Shown here piece after piece: positions 33,041-41,576 of a DNA stretch of 64,000 bases. The stretch is from NCBI GenBank assembly GCA_016191815.1, contig JACPVI010000062.1:1-64000 (forward strand). The letters are read 5' to 3'. A model generated the notes under the pieces. It saw only the letters and a program-made list of their open reading frames with translations. It did no database searches and was not told the origin of the DNA. Position numbers and translations under genes: made by a program. Numbering within the stretch: position 1 is the first letter of the stretch; each line of letters starts with the position of its first letter. The DNA comes from Myxococcales bacterium (GTDB lineage Bacteria > Myxococcota > Myxococcia > Myxococcales > Myxococcaceae).

Positions 33041-35388
33041 GCAAGCCTCTCGGAGATGAGCCGGGCGGCCCGGTCGGCGAAGGCCATGATGGTGACCTGC
33101 GGATTGACCGCGGTCGGCCCGGGGAGCGCGCTGCCGTCCACGATGAACAGCCGCTCCACCTCGTGCGACTGGTGGTCCAGCCCCACCACGCTCTTCTTCG
33201 GATCGGTCCCCATCCGGCAGGTGCCGAGCGGGTGGAAGCTCGTGGCGAAGAAGTCCCAGGCCCGAAGGTTCGCCTCGGAGAGCCGCTTCAACCCCTCCCT
33301 GCCCTCCAGCTCCGGCATCCTTTGCAGGAGCGGGAACAGCTTCTTCGCGCCGGCGGCGAGGAAGATCTCGCCGATGTGCGCCATTCCCTGCTGCAACCGC
33401 TCCACGTCCCGCTTGGAGAGGAAGTAGGTGATCGCCGGCGAGCCGTCGGGCCTTGGCCGCACCCGGCCCCGGCCCTCGTCCTCCACCATCACCCCGAAGG
33501 AGGCGATCCGGTCGTAGGCCTCCATCACCTCCATCAGCCGCTTCCCGGTGAAGGGGAACATGTTGGCGGCGACGTCGATCGGCGCGGAGGCCCCGAGGAG
33601 CAGCATCCCCTCGCGGTGGAACTGATCGCAGCAGTAGCCCTGGGGAATCGCGTTGTACCCGGCGATCCGCTCCTCGAAGAGCGCCGACACCGCGGTGGCC
33701 GGGTGCAAGGAGAGGTTCCTCCCCACCTGCCCGCTCTGGCTGCACAGCCCCTGCTTGAGCAAGAGGAGCGGAGTGGGAATGGCGCCTCCCGCCAGCACCA
33801 CCGCCTGGGCGCGCACCGTGAGATGGCCGCCGCCCGCGGTCCTTGCTTCCACGCCCACCGCGCGCCCTCCCTCCAGGAGCACTTTCTCGGCGCGAGAGCC
33901 GGTGCAGAGCTGCGCCCCTCGCTCGAGCGCCCTCGGCACGTAGGAGAGGTTGGTGCTCTTGCGCGCGTCGGTCGGGCAGCCGAAGTCGCACACCCCCTGG
34001 CCGTCGCAGCCCGGGGCGTTTCGGAGCAAGGGGAAGTGGCTCCAGCCCAAGGCATCGCAGCCGCGCGCCACCACCTTCGCCGCGCCGCCGAGGGCGTCCC
34101 ACTTGGCGCGCTCCACCTCCAGCTCCCGCTCCACCCGCTCGAAGTGGGGATCGAGCTTTTCGCGCGCCAGCTCGCCGGTGCCCAAGTCCTCGCACCAGCG
34201 CGAGAGCACCCACTCGGGGGTCCGGAAGCAGGTGCCGGTGTTCACCGCGGTCGAGCCGCCCACCATCCGGCCCATCAGCACCGGGACGATGCCGTTGCCC
34301 ACCGCGAGGCTGCCTTTGAGGCGGTAGAAGCGGCCGTGCGTGCCGCGGGCGCGGCCGATGAAGGCGTCGCGGCGGTAGTGCTCGCCCTCCTCGAGGAGGA
34401 GCACCGCGTGCCCCCGCTCGGCCAGTTCCTTCCCCACCACCGCCCCGCCCGCGCCGGTGCCCACCACCACCACCTCGCACTCCAAGGTCTCGTCAGAGGT
34501 GATCGATCGGCCGGGCCGCACCTGCGAGAGCCACCTCGCCGGCTCGGGCTTGCCACCCTTGGCGTAAGTGGCGCCGAGGGAGGCGTAGATCTCCGGGTCG
34601 TCGAAGTGCGCCGCCTTCACCGCGAAGGCGAAGAGGAAGAGCGGGAGGCGGATCAACGGATCCCGCTCCCAGCGCCGGAGCAGCGCCTGCTGCTTCTCCG
34701 GCTCGAGCGCGCGGAAGCGGCGGCCGGTACGAAGCACCGCGGCGCGGTCCAGGAGCAGGGCCAGCGCACCGAGATATCCGGCAGCGGCGGGAGAGAACTC
34801 CGCCACCAGCTCGCAGGCCCGCTCCACCGTCTCCTCGCCGCCTCCCCGGAAGCGGCGACCGGGAGGGAGGATGGCCCGCGCGAGATGGGCAGACGCCTCC
34901 CGCTCGTCGGGGCCGAGCTGCCTCCGCAAAGTGGAGGAAACTTCGGCAAGCCGGAAGCTCCCCAAGAGCGGCCCGAGCTGGCGGCGAAGGTCGAAGCGCG
35001 CCTTCACCTTGCCCACGCTCGCTCCACTCCCCTCCTCGAACACCTCGCCGTCCAACGTGGTCCAGCTCGTGAGCGGCCGCAGCCAGCGGATTTGCTTCTG
35101 GCCCTCGAACCGGTAGCGGCGCCCATCCAAGCCGGGGAAGCGAAGGGCGTAGCGCACCACCCGCTTGGAGAAGGGCGCCAATTCCAAGGTGCCCTCGGCG
35201 GGCGCGTCCTCGGCGACCCCGGCCATGGTGAGCTTCCCTTGGCACTGGCCGACGATCTCCTCGAGCGGCCGGGACACCTCGAGGCAGTTCACCGAAACGT
35301 CGAAGTGGAACGGCAGCTCTCTTTGGCCGGCGCGCTCATGAGTGCCGGCCATCTGCTCGCGGAAGAAGAAAGCGGGAAAGAGGTTCAT
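33037..35388 (-). CDS. GMC-type FAD oxidoreductase with ~300-residue N-terminal extension
   Basis: 783 residues. The FAD-binding Rossmann motif CEVVVVGTGAGGAVVGKE starts near residue 305, and GRMVGGSTAVNTGT, GCPTDARKSTN and the C-terminal SFHPLGTCRMGT and NPQVTIMAFADRAA follow, as in cholesterol-oxidase-like and long-chain-alcohol GMC enzymes. The N-terminal extension has no known domain but includes a beta-rich first part (FHFDVSVNCLEVSRPLEEIV). The ATG at 35388 overlaps the epimerase stop (ATGA). It should oxidise an alcohol or steroid-like hydroxyl. Confidence 0.88.
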   Translation of the reverse strand: MNLFPAFFFREQMAGTHERAGQRELPFHFDVSVNCLEVSRPLEEIVGQCQGKLTMAGVAEDAPAEGTLELAPFSKRVVRYALRFPGLDGRRYRFEGQKQIRWLRPLTSWTTLDGEVFEEGSGASVGKVKARFDLRRQLGPLLGSFRLAEVSSTLRRQLGPDEREASAHLARAILPPGRRFRGGGEETVERACELVAEFSPAAAGYLGALALLLDRAAVLRTGRRFRALEPEKQQALLRRWERDPLIRLPLFLFAFAVKAAHFDDPEIYASLGATYAKGGKPEPARWLSQVRPGRSITSDETLECEVVVVGTGAGGAVVGKELAERGHAVLLLEEGEHYRRDAFIGRARGTHGRFYRLKGSLAVGNGIVPVLMGRMVGGSTAVNTGTCFRTPEWVLSRWCEDLGTGELAREKLDPHFERVERELEVERAKWDALGGAAKVVARGCDALGWSHFPLLRNAPGCDGQGVCDFGCPTDARKSTNLSYVPRALERGAQLCTGSRAEKVLLEGGRAVGVEARTAGGGHLTVRAQAVVLAGGAIPTPLLLLKQGLCSQSGQVGRNLSLHPATAVSALFEERIAGYNAIPQGYCCDQFHREGMLLLGASAPIDVAANMFPFTGKRLMEVMEAYDRIASFGVMVEDEGRGRVRPRPDGSPAITYFLSKRDVERLQQGMAHIGEIFLAAGAKKLFPLLQRMPELEGREGLKRLSEANLRAWDFFATSFHPLGTCRMGTDPKKSVVGLDHQSHEVERLFIVDGSALPGPTAVNPQVTIMAFADRAARLISERLA

Positions 35389-36428
35389 GCGAGGGCTCCA
35401 AGGACAGTCTCGAGAGCGGCCCTTCCCTGCTCGGTGCGGGGCCGGAAGCGGCGGCCTCCCTCGGGGTCGAAGGCAACCAGGGTGCGCGCGAGGGCCAGCT
35501 CGAAGTCGGTGGGGCTCCAGCCCAGCTCCCGCCGCGCGCGCTCGGAGGAGAACATCCACGAGCGGCCCTCGGCCATCGCCAGGCCGTCTTTCAGGGTGTC
35601 GGGCGCCATCTTGAACAGCGGCGCGAAGAGGGGGAAGGCCGCCGCGGCGGCGCGGATCAGCCCGCGCGGGAGCTGCCGGCGCGGAGGCTCGATGCCGGTG
35701 ATGTCGGCCATCTTCTCCAGCCACTCGCCCACGCGGAGCACCCGGTCGGCGAAGATGTACTCGCCGCCCATCGCGCCTCGAAAGGCGGCGAGCTGGAGCC
35801 CGGCGGCGCAGTCGTCCACCAGCACCATGCTCAGGGCGAGGTCCGAGAAGGCCCTGAAGCGGATCCGCCCGCGGAGGTGGGCCTGCACCGCGGTGGCCAC
35901 CAGGCTCTTGTCCCCCGGGCCAAAGATGGTGCCGGGGAGAGCGATCCGCACCGGGGCCCCTTCCCGGGCGAGCTCGCGGGCGACCTCATGCGATTCGAAC
36001 TTGGTGCGCTCGTAGGCGGAGGCGAAATCCCCCGGGTGCCGATGGCCCTCGTCCACCAGCTTCCCGCCAGTGGAGCCGAGCGCGGCCACCGAGCTGGTGT
36101 GCACGATGGAGCGGGCGCCGGCCTCCGCGGCGACCTCCAAGACGTTCCTGGTGCCCTCGACGTTGATCCGCCGCATCCGCTCCAGGTCCCGCACCCCCAA
36201 CTCGTACCACGCCGCCACGTGGAAGACGGTGTCCACATGGGCCATCGGCTCCCTCAGGCTGGCCCGGTCCACGACGTCACCCACTGCGATCCGCACCCCA
36301 TTCCGCGAGAGCGCGGAGGCGTCGCTCGTCTTGCGAGCGAGCGCGATCACCTCATGACGCTCCGCGGCGAGGCGCGCCGCGAGGGCGCCTCCCAAGAAAC
36401 CCGTTCCTCCCGTGAGGAAGATCCGCAC
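35385..36428 (-). CDS. NAD(P)-dependent epimerase/dehydratase (extended SDR)
   Basis: 347 residues. TGGTGFLGGALAARLA is the nucleotide-binding glycine motif; HTSSVAALGS supplies Ser and YERTK the YxxxK catalytic pair. The length and GPGD motif (FGPGDKSLV) fit extended SDRs such as dihydroflavonol reductase or 3-beta-hydroxysteroid dehydrogenase-like enzymes. It is first in an operon with the GMC oxidoreductase, which would act on the same sort of hydroxyl. The 172 bases upstream separate it from the divergent NlpC/P60 gene. Confidence 0.9.
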   Translation of the reverse strand: MRIFLTGGTGFLGGALAARLAAERHEVIALARKTSDASALSRNGVRIAVGDVVDRASLREPMAHVDTVFHVAAWYELGVRDLERMRRINVEGTRNVLEVAAEAGARSIVHTSSVAALGSTGGKLVDEGHRHPGDFASAYERTKFESHEVARELAREGAPVRIALPGTIFGPGDKSLVATAVQAHLRGRIRFRAFSDLALSMVLVDDCAAGLQLAAFRGAMGGEYIFADRVLRVGEWLEKMADITGIEPPRRQLPRGLIRAAAAAFPLFAPLFKMAPDTLKDGLAMAEGRSWMFSSERARRELGWSPTDFELALARTLVAFDPEGGRRFRPRTEQGRAALETVLGALA

Positions 36429-36600
36429 CGCCGTCTCCGCCGCGCGCTTTTATCAGACAGGCACTCGCCCGGCCTTGTCCCCCGCGGGCGGACGCCGCTG
36501 GCACGCTCATGCTCCAAAATACTCAATTATTCCAACGCATTACAGGCAACGCTCGGAGCGGCCGCGCGAGAATTCGAACAGGCGACACAAGGAGGCGGCG

Positions 36601-37716
36601 ATGTCAGCTCCCTACGTTCGGCGGGTGCTTCCCAAGTTTGCAAAGAGGGTGCGGGAGGGGTTGGGCGAGATGGCGGCCGCGGTGAAGGCGGGGGGTGCTC
36701 TGGCGCCGGGCGCGCAGGGCGATGCGGTGGTAGCGCTCCAGCGGCGGATGAGGGCGGTGGGGCTGTTGAGCGGGCCGGTGGACGGGACGTACGGCCACGC
36801 GCTCGCCGAAGCGGTGAAGGAGTTCCAGGCCGCGAAGAAACTGCCCGAGACCGGACGGGTGGACGCGGACACCTTGGCGGCGATCCGGGACAACCAGCTC
36901 TTCGTGAAGGACGGCTTCGAGGGGACCCCCGCGAGGCTGGGCCAACGGGGACACGACATCCGCAAGGTGGAGCAGCGGCTCGAGGGGCTGGGCTTCAAGC
37001 CAGGAAGTGTGGACGGCGTTTTCGATCGCGACACGCTGGCCGCGCTCGAGCGGTTCCGCTCCGCCGACAAGGAAGTGCCGGACCGCGGCAGCGCCATCAC
37101 CGGGAAGCTGGCCTCGAAGCTGCGCGAGAGGGCCAGGAGGGTGGAGCAAGACTTGAAGAAGCTCGGTCTCAAGCCGGGGAAGGTGGACGGCAACTTCGGC
37201 GAGCAGACCGAAGAGGCTATCCGCGCCTTCCAGCGGAAGAACGGCTTGGGCCGCACCGGAATCGCGGACAAGAAGACGCGCGCGCTCTTGCACGAGAAGG
37301 CCGAGAACGCGGGCTCCGCGGTGAGCGACCGGGTGCAGAAGTTCATCGACGTGGCGCTGGCGCAAAGGGGCGATCCGTACGTCTTCGGCGCCGAGGGCCC
37401 CAACGCATTCGACTGCTCCGGGCTCATCGACTACGCGCTCAAGAAGGCGGGCGTGAACATCCCGCGCATGTCGGCGGCGGGCTATCAGAGGCACTTCGCC
37501 GGCTCGAAGGTCTCGCGAGAGAATCTGAAGCCCGGGGACCTCATCTTCTACTGGTACCCCAACACCCGGGGCATCCCGCCCGGCCAGGCCTCGCACGTGG
37601 AGATCTACCTGGGCAACGGCAAGTCGATGGGCACGGACAACCCGAGCGAGGGCGCCCGCGTCGAGTCGGTGGACTGGGGTGCCTTCATCGGCGGCGCGCG
37701 GGTGAAGCAACTGTAG
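36601..37716 (+). CDS. NlpC/P60 endopeptidase with three peptidoglycan-binding domains, leaderless
   Basis: 371 residues from an ATG with AAGGAGG 6 bases upstream. Three PG_binding_1 domains follow each other (GDAVVALQRRMRAVGLL, DIRKVEQRLEGLGFKPG, ARRVEQDLKKLGLKPG), each with a GxVDGxFG turn. The C-terminal NlpC/P60 domain has Cys272 (AFDCSGLIDY) and His332 (ASHVEIYLG). There is no signal peptide despite a cell-wall substrate, so a non-Sec export route, lysis or phage-like use is likely. It is divergent from the epimerase operon and convergent with the ferredoxin oxidoreductase operon. Confidence 0.92.
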   Translation: MSAPYVRRVLPKFAKRVREGLGEMAAAVKAGGALAPGAQGDAVVALQRRMRAVGLLSGPVDGTYGHALAEAVKEFQAAKKLPETGRVDADTLAAIRDNQLFVKDGFEGTPARLGQRGHDIRKVEQRLEGLGFKPGSVDGVFDRDTLAALERFRSADKEVPDRGSAITGKLASKLRERARRVEQDLKKLGLKPGKVDGNFGEQTEEAIRAFQRKNGLGRTGIADKKTRALLHEKAENAGSAVSDRVQKFIDVALAQRGDPYVFGAEGPNAFDCSGLIDYALKKAGVNIPRMSAAGYQRHFAGSKVSRENLKPGDLIFYWYPNTRGIPPGQASHVEIYLGNGKSMGTDNPSEGARVESVDWGAFIGGARVKQL

Positions 37717-37729
37717 GGTGCCGCTCGCG

Positions 37730-38731
37730 TCAAAGCTGAGCCAGCCGGCCGAGCCGCTCCACGTTCTTGTCCGCCCAGGCCTGAATCGCCGCCACCTCGG
37801 CCTCCTTGCCCTTCACCACCGCCGGCTTGCCGTCCACCGTCCGCACCAAGTGCTCGAAGCGCTGCTGCAAGGCCAGGTACTTCTCCACCGGCGGCCGCTT
37901 GGCTTTCTCCGGGACGTGTTTCAGCTCCCCGGGCTGGCCGGCCCGCTTGCGAAACATCGGGAACAGGCCGGCCTGGCAGGCCAGCTTCCCCAGCTCGGCG
38001 GTCAGGCCCTCGCTGAACTTCCACCCGGCGATGCAGGGCGAAGGCACGAACACCACCGCGGTGGAGTCGCAGCTCAACGCCTCGTTCACCACCTCGGCGA
38101 AGAAGGGCGCGAAGGCCGGCGAGGCCTGGGCCACGAAACCCGCGCCGGCGACCACTGCCAGCCCGATGTGGTCCATCGGCTCCTGCGGCCCGCCGTAAGG
38201 CAGCGTGGAGCTGTCGGCGAACGGAGTGGCGGTGGGGCTGTACTGGAAGCCGGTGTTGGCGAACACCTCGTTGATGTTGATGAAGAGTGCCGCCTTCACC
38301 CTGCGGTTGATGGTGTGGAGGAAGGCGCGCAGGCCGATCGCCAGCCCGCCCCCGTCGCCGGACCAGGAGACGACGTTGGGCGGAGGCCCCTTCCACGCAC
38401 CAGCGTCCTCCAGGGCGGTGGCCGCGTCGCGGATTCCCTCGGCCACCGTGGGGGCGCTCTCGAAGACGTGGTGGATCACGCCCACGCTCTTCTCCACCTT
38501 GTCCGGCTCCTGCTCGCCGCGGCCCCAGGCGATCACGTTGGGGTACATCAGCGTGGACACCTCGCCGCAGGAGGTGCCCAGCACGTACACCGTCTTCCTC
38601 CCGTTGTCGGTGGCGCGGCCGATGGTGTGGAAGGTGACCGCCTCCTCGCAGCCAGGGCAGAGGGTGTGCCCCTCGCAGAAGGCGCTCTCGCGCAGAGAGA
38701 GGTCCTTGAACAGCGCGAGCGGCTTGATCAT
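37730..38731 (-). CDS. porB: 2-oxoacid:ferredoxin oxidoreductase, beta subunit (TPP-binding)
   Basis: 333 residues. N-terminal cluster Cys in GHTLCPGCEE, the TPP motif WSGDGGGLAIGLRA near residue 125 with ININEVFANTG, and a C-terminal Cys-containing part. It starts 2 bases after the alpha-subunit stop. With the alpha and gamma-delta subunits upstream it makes a pyruvate-type oxidoreductase that links 2-oxoacid decarboxylation to ferredoxin reduction and CoA acylation. The exact 2-oxoacid is not settled. Confidence 0.9.
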   Translation of the reverse strand: MIKPLALFKDLSLRESAFCEGHTLCPGCEEAVTFHTIGRATDNGRKTVYVLGTSCGEVSTLMYPNVIAWGRGEQEPDKVEKSVGVIHHVFESAPTVAEGIRDAATALEDAGAWKGPPPNVVSWSGDGGGLAIGLRAFLHTINRRVKAALFININEVFANTGFQYSPTATPFADSSTLPYGGPQEPMDHIGLAVVAGAGFVAQASPAFAPFFAEVVNEALSCDSTAVVFVPSPCIAGWKFSEGLTAELGKLACQAGLFPMFRKRAGQPGELKHVPEKAKRPPVEKYLALQQRFEHLVRTVDGKPAVVKGKEAEVAAIQAWADKNVERLGRLAQL

Positions 38732-38733
38732 GG

Positions 38734-40149
38734 CTAGGCCTCCTCCAGGTTGACGCCGTCGTGCAAGAGGTGCCACCGCCGGGCGACCTTGCCTCGGCCG
38801 GCGGCCTCGCAGGTGGTGCGGGCGATGGCGCGCCAGGTGGCCTCGGAGACGTCTGCACCGCCCAAGCCACAGAAGAACGCCTCCACCGGCGGGCACCTTC
38901 CGCTCTGGGTCAAAGCCTCCGTCACATCCAGGGTGAGGTGCCCGCGGCCGAAGTGGTGCGCGTTGTTCACCACTCCCACCGCCGCGCAGCCGGAGAGCCC
39001 GGAGGCCAGCGCCTCCGAGGGGAAGGGGGTGAGCAGCCTGACGATCACGAGCCCGATGCGCGCCTTCAGCTCCTTGCGAAGCTCGGGGAGCAGGTGCACC
39101 GCGGTGCCGGCGTCGGGGCCCATCGCCACCAGCGCCACCTCCGGGGAGTCGTCCATCCCGAAGCGCTCGAAGGGGACGATGCCCGGCCGGCCGAAGCGCT
39201 GCTCGAACAGCCGCGCCACCTCGGGGAGCACGGTGAGCGCGCGCTGGATACGCTGCTTCTGCCCCACCTTGAAGCCCTGGAAGAAGGCGCTGGTGACGCA
39301 GTTGCCCATCGAGGTGTCGCCGTCGAGCAGGCCCGGGGGAGTCCGCGGCCCGCTCTTGGCGCCGTCGAGGAAGTCGTTGGAGGTGCCGCCGCGCGCTTCG
39401 GCCAAGGCCTGCTCCAGAAAGGCGTTCACCTCGGAGTCGGGCTCGACGAGGAGGCTTCCGTTCCGGTGGCTGTCCTTGATGCCGTAGAAGGCCGGCATGG
39501 TGGGGGTCAGGACCTCGGGGTGCATGCCCACCGCAGGCAGCTGCAGGAGGGTGTCGTAGATCTGCTGCTTGCCGCGGCAGATCACCTGGATGAAGCCGGA
39601 GTCGCGGTGGCCGAGGGTGTCGGAGGGATCTCCCTCGATGCACAAGGGGTAATTGGCGGTGGCCCGGCAGACGTCGACCAGCACCACGCTGCCCAGGCCG
39701 GAGGCGCCGAGCGAGCGCACCGACTCGGTCATGTGGTCCAGCCCCACCGAGCTGGTGGCGGTGCCCACGATGAGGCCGCGGCAGGCGGCGGCGATCCCGG
39801 TGAGGTAGTCGGCGGCGGCGTGCTCGGACTCGAGCTGCTTCACCTTCTTGAGGCGGACCTTCTTCCCGCCGCGGTCCACGTCGTAGCGGCCGGAGGCGGT
39901 CTCGGCGGCGAGGTGCTCGAGCCACTTGGTGGCCGGGGTGATGGGAAAGCCGGCGACGATCGGGCAGCGCCACCACTGGAGGAAGGGGATGGCGGCGGCG
40001 ACGTTGCCGTCCACCGTCATCTTGGTGCGCTCGGTGTAGGTCGGCCGGTGGGAGCGCTGCAGGGCCTCGAGGTCGATGGCGCCTTCGTAGGTGGCGCCGT
40101 AGGGGCCGACGTAGCGGCGGGTGGCGGGCTCGGGTTGGGGGACGCGCAT
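38734..40149 (-). CDS. porA: 2-oxoacid:ferredoxin oxidoreductase, alpha subunit
   Basis: 471 residues. The POR_N fold is apparent (TVDGNVAAAIPFLQW, FPITPATKWLEHLA, GLIVGTATSSVGLDHMTES) with the usual SSxGL loop, and the C-terminal transketolase-like domain (RIGLVIVRLLTPFPSEAL). An N-terminal ~40-residue extension precedes the core. Its ATG overlaps the stop of the gamma-delta gene (TGATG). Confidence 0.9.
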   Translation of the reverse strand: MRVPQPEPATRRYVGPYGATYEGAIDLEALQRSHRPTYTERTKMTVDGNVAAAIPFLQWWRCPIVAGFPITPATKWLEHLAAETASGRYDVDRGGKKVRLKKVKQLESEHAAADYLTGIAAACRGLIVGTATSSVGLDHMTESVRSLGASGLGSVVLVDVCRATANYPLCIEGDPSDTLGHRDSGFIQVICRGKQQIYDTLLQLPAVGMHPEVLTPTMPAFYGIKDSHRNGSLLVEPDSEVNAFLEQALAEARGGTSNDFLDGAKSGPRTPPGLLDGDTSMGNCVTSAFFQGFKVGQKQRIQRALTVLPEVARLFEQRFGRPGIVPFERFGMDDSPEVALVAMGPDAGTAVHLLPELRKELKARIGLVIVRLLTPFPSEALASGLSGCAAVGVVNNAHHFGRGHLTLDVTEALTQSGRCPPVEAFFCGLGGADVSEATWRAIARTTCEAAGRGKVARRWHLLHDGVNLEEA

Positions 40150-41129
40150 CAGGCACCTCCGACGGCGGCGGCCTCTTCGGGGCGGACCACCGCGGCGATC
40201 TCAGAGAACAGGTCCAACGGGCAGGCGGTCACGCACTCGCGGCACACCTTGCAGTACTGGTCGAAGCGGGCCCCGTGGACGATGGGCCCTTTGCCCGGGT
40301 CCGGGGTGAATTCGATGATCCCTTCCGGGCACTGCACCACGCACAGCGCGCAGCCGTTGCACTTGTGGCTGGGGTCGGCGAAGGCGACCTTGATGCCCGG
40401 GCGGCCGTAGCCGGCGGTGCGGTTCTGCTTGGCGGCGCGGAGGGCGGCCTGCGCTCCGGCGGGGAGCGCGCCGTAGCCTTTGAAACTCGGCTTGCGGTGG
40501 TCGGTCTGTGGCCCGGCCGGGACGGTGGCGGTGCGGACCTTCTCCAGCGCGTCGTCGAAGAGCTTCGAGTTGGAATCCACGATGCGGGCCGGGAGGCGGC
40601 GCTTCTCGAGGATGTGCCTTAGGCTCTCCCTGGCCTGGTCCGGCTTGACGAGCCCGGTGGTGCGGACCAGCGCCGCGTACACCGCGATGTTGCCGAGCGG
40701 CCGGCCGAGGTGGATGGTGCCCAGCGCGTCGCCGGAGACGGCGGCCACTGTGCCGCCGAGCCGGTGTTTCCGAGCGGTGGACTCCGGGTCGGCAGGGGTG
40801 TTGACGATGTAGAGCGCTCCGTTGGTGCCCTCGGCGAAGTCGGACACCTCGGCCGCCGCCTCGTTCATCAGCACGGCGATCGACGGCTCGGTGACCTGGC
40901 AGGTGGCCTCGACGCGTCCCTTGGCGAGCCTGAGGTAGGCGCGCACGTTGGCGCCCTTCCGGGCCGAGGAGAAGAGCGGCCAGTCCTGCACGTCGTAGCC
41001 GGCCTCGGCGAGGGCGGCTCCGAAGGCTTGCACCACCAGCACCAGTCCGCCGCCGGCCTTGCCGTCTCCCCGGAGGTCTACCGTGCCGCCGCCGTCCAGG
41101 CGGGCGGCGAGTTGACTGTTGGCGTCCAT
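40149..41129 (-). CDS. 2-oxoacid:ferredoxin oxidoreductase, fused gamma and delta subunits
   Basis: 326 residues. The N-terminal part is the POR gamma domain (GGGLVLVVQAFGAALAEAGY). The C-terminal ~90 residues are the delta ferredoxin with two [4Fe-4S] motifs, CNGCALCVVQCP near residue 251 and CKVCRECVTACP near 293. In many bacteria gamma and delta are separate; here they are joined. It heads the operon. Divergent short ORF upstream. Confidence 0.9.
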   Translation of the reverse strand: MDANSQLAARLDGGGTVDLRGDGKAGGGLVLVVQAFGAALAEAGYDVQDWPLFSSARKGANVRAYLRLAKGRVEATCQVTEPSIAVLMNEAAAEVSDFAEGTNGALYIVNTPADPESTARKHRLGGTVAAVSGDALGTIHLGRPLGNIAVYAALVRTTGLVKPDQARESLRHILEKRRLPARIVDSNSKLFDDALEKVRTATVPAGPQTDHRKPSFKGYGALPAGAQAALRAAKQNRTAGYGRPGIKVAFADPSHKCNGCALCVVQCPEGIIEFTPDPGKGPIVHGARFDQYCKVCRECVTACPLDLFSEIAAVVRPEEAAAVGGA

Positions 41130-41352
41130 GCGAGCACCTCGGGCTCTAGCAGCCTCGTGAAAACGCTCATCTCACTCGAGGCGGCCCCGGTCAAGGCCGG
41201 CGCGGCTGGAGCCCGAGGAGCCGAGGCGGCGGTCGCGATCGGCGGGGCGACTCAGGAAGCCGATTGCCGGTGCAGTTTTTTTGACCTCCTGCGCGACGGG
41301 TTTCTGATCGGGGCACAGGCCTGAAGCGGCCTGTCACTCCCGGGAGGCGGAC

Positions 41353-41538
41353 GTGCACGAGCCCAGCAACGAAGGCAACGCGGAAAGGACCGAGCGGAGG
41401 AAGGGCAAGCCATCGGCGCCGCTCTTTGGCGAGCTGCTCATCGAATCGAACTGGAGGCCAGCGGACCGGCCTCCGGTGAGCAGCGAGGGATGGCTCCGCG
41501 CGCACGGCTACGCGCCGGAACGCCGCAAGGGCGCCTGA
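41353..41538 (+). CDS. small hypothetical protein
   Basis: 61 residues from GTG 41353, with GGGAGG 5 bases upstream. The N-terminus is Glu/Arg/Lys-rich; the C-terminal half (FGELLIESNWRPADRPP, then EGWLRAHGY) looks ordered and not like a translated shadow. A TTGACC/TCTGAT pair (41281-41286, 41303-41308) might be its promoter. No family recognised; it fills the gap between the oxidoreductase operon and the ATP-grasp gene. Confidence 0.45.
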   Translation: MHEPSNEGNAERTERRKGKPSAPLFGELLIESNWRPADRPPVSSEGWLRAHGYAPERRKGA

Positions 41539-41576
41539 ACGAACGCTGGTCTTGTCTCTCGGATATGCGTCCCTCG

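Noticed and set aside
32018-34480. An 820-codon minus-strand frame as one protein
   Set aside because: Residues before the TTG at 33040 are a shadow of the GMC gene; only the last 340 codons look like protein.
33163-36015. A 950-codon plus-strand open frame
   Set aside because: Antisense to the GMC oxidoreductase and epimerase, whose catalytic motifs are unambiguous.
36497-36513. Sigma-54-like promoter (TGGCACG...TGC) upstream of the NlpC/P60 gene
   Set aside because: The GG to GC spacing is one base short of the strict requirement.
41277-41282. T6 run as an intrinsic terminator
   Set aside because: No convincing stem precedes it and no gene on the plus strand ends there.
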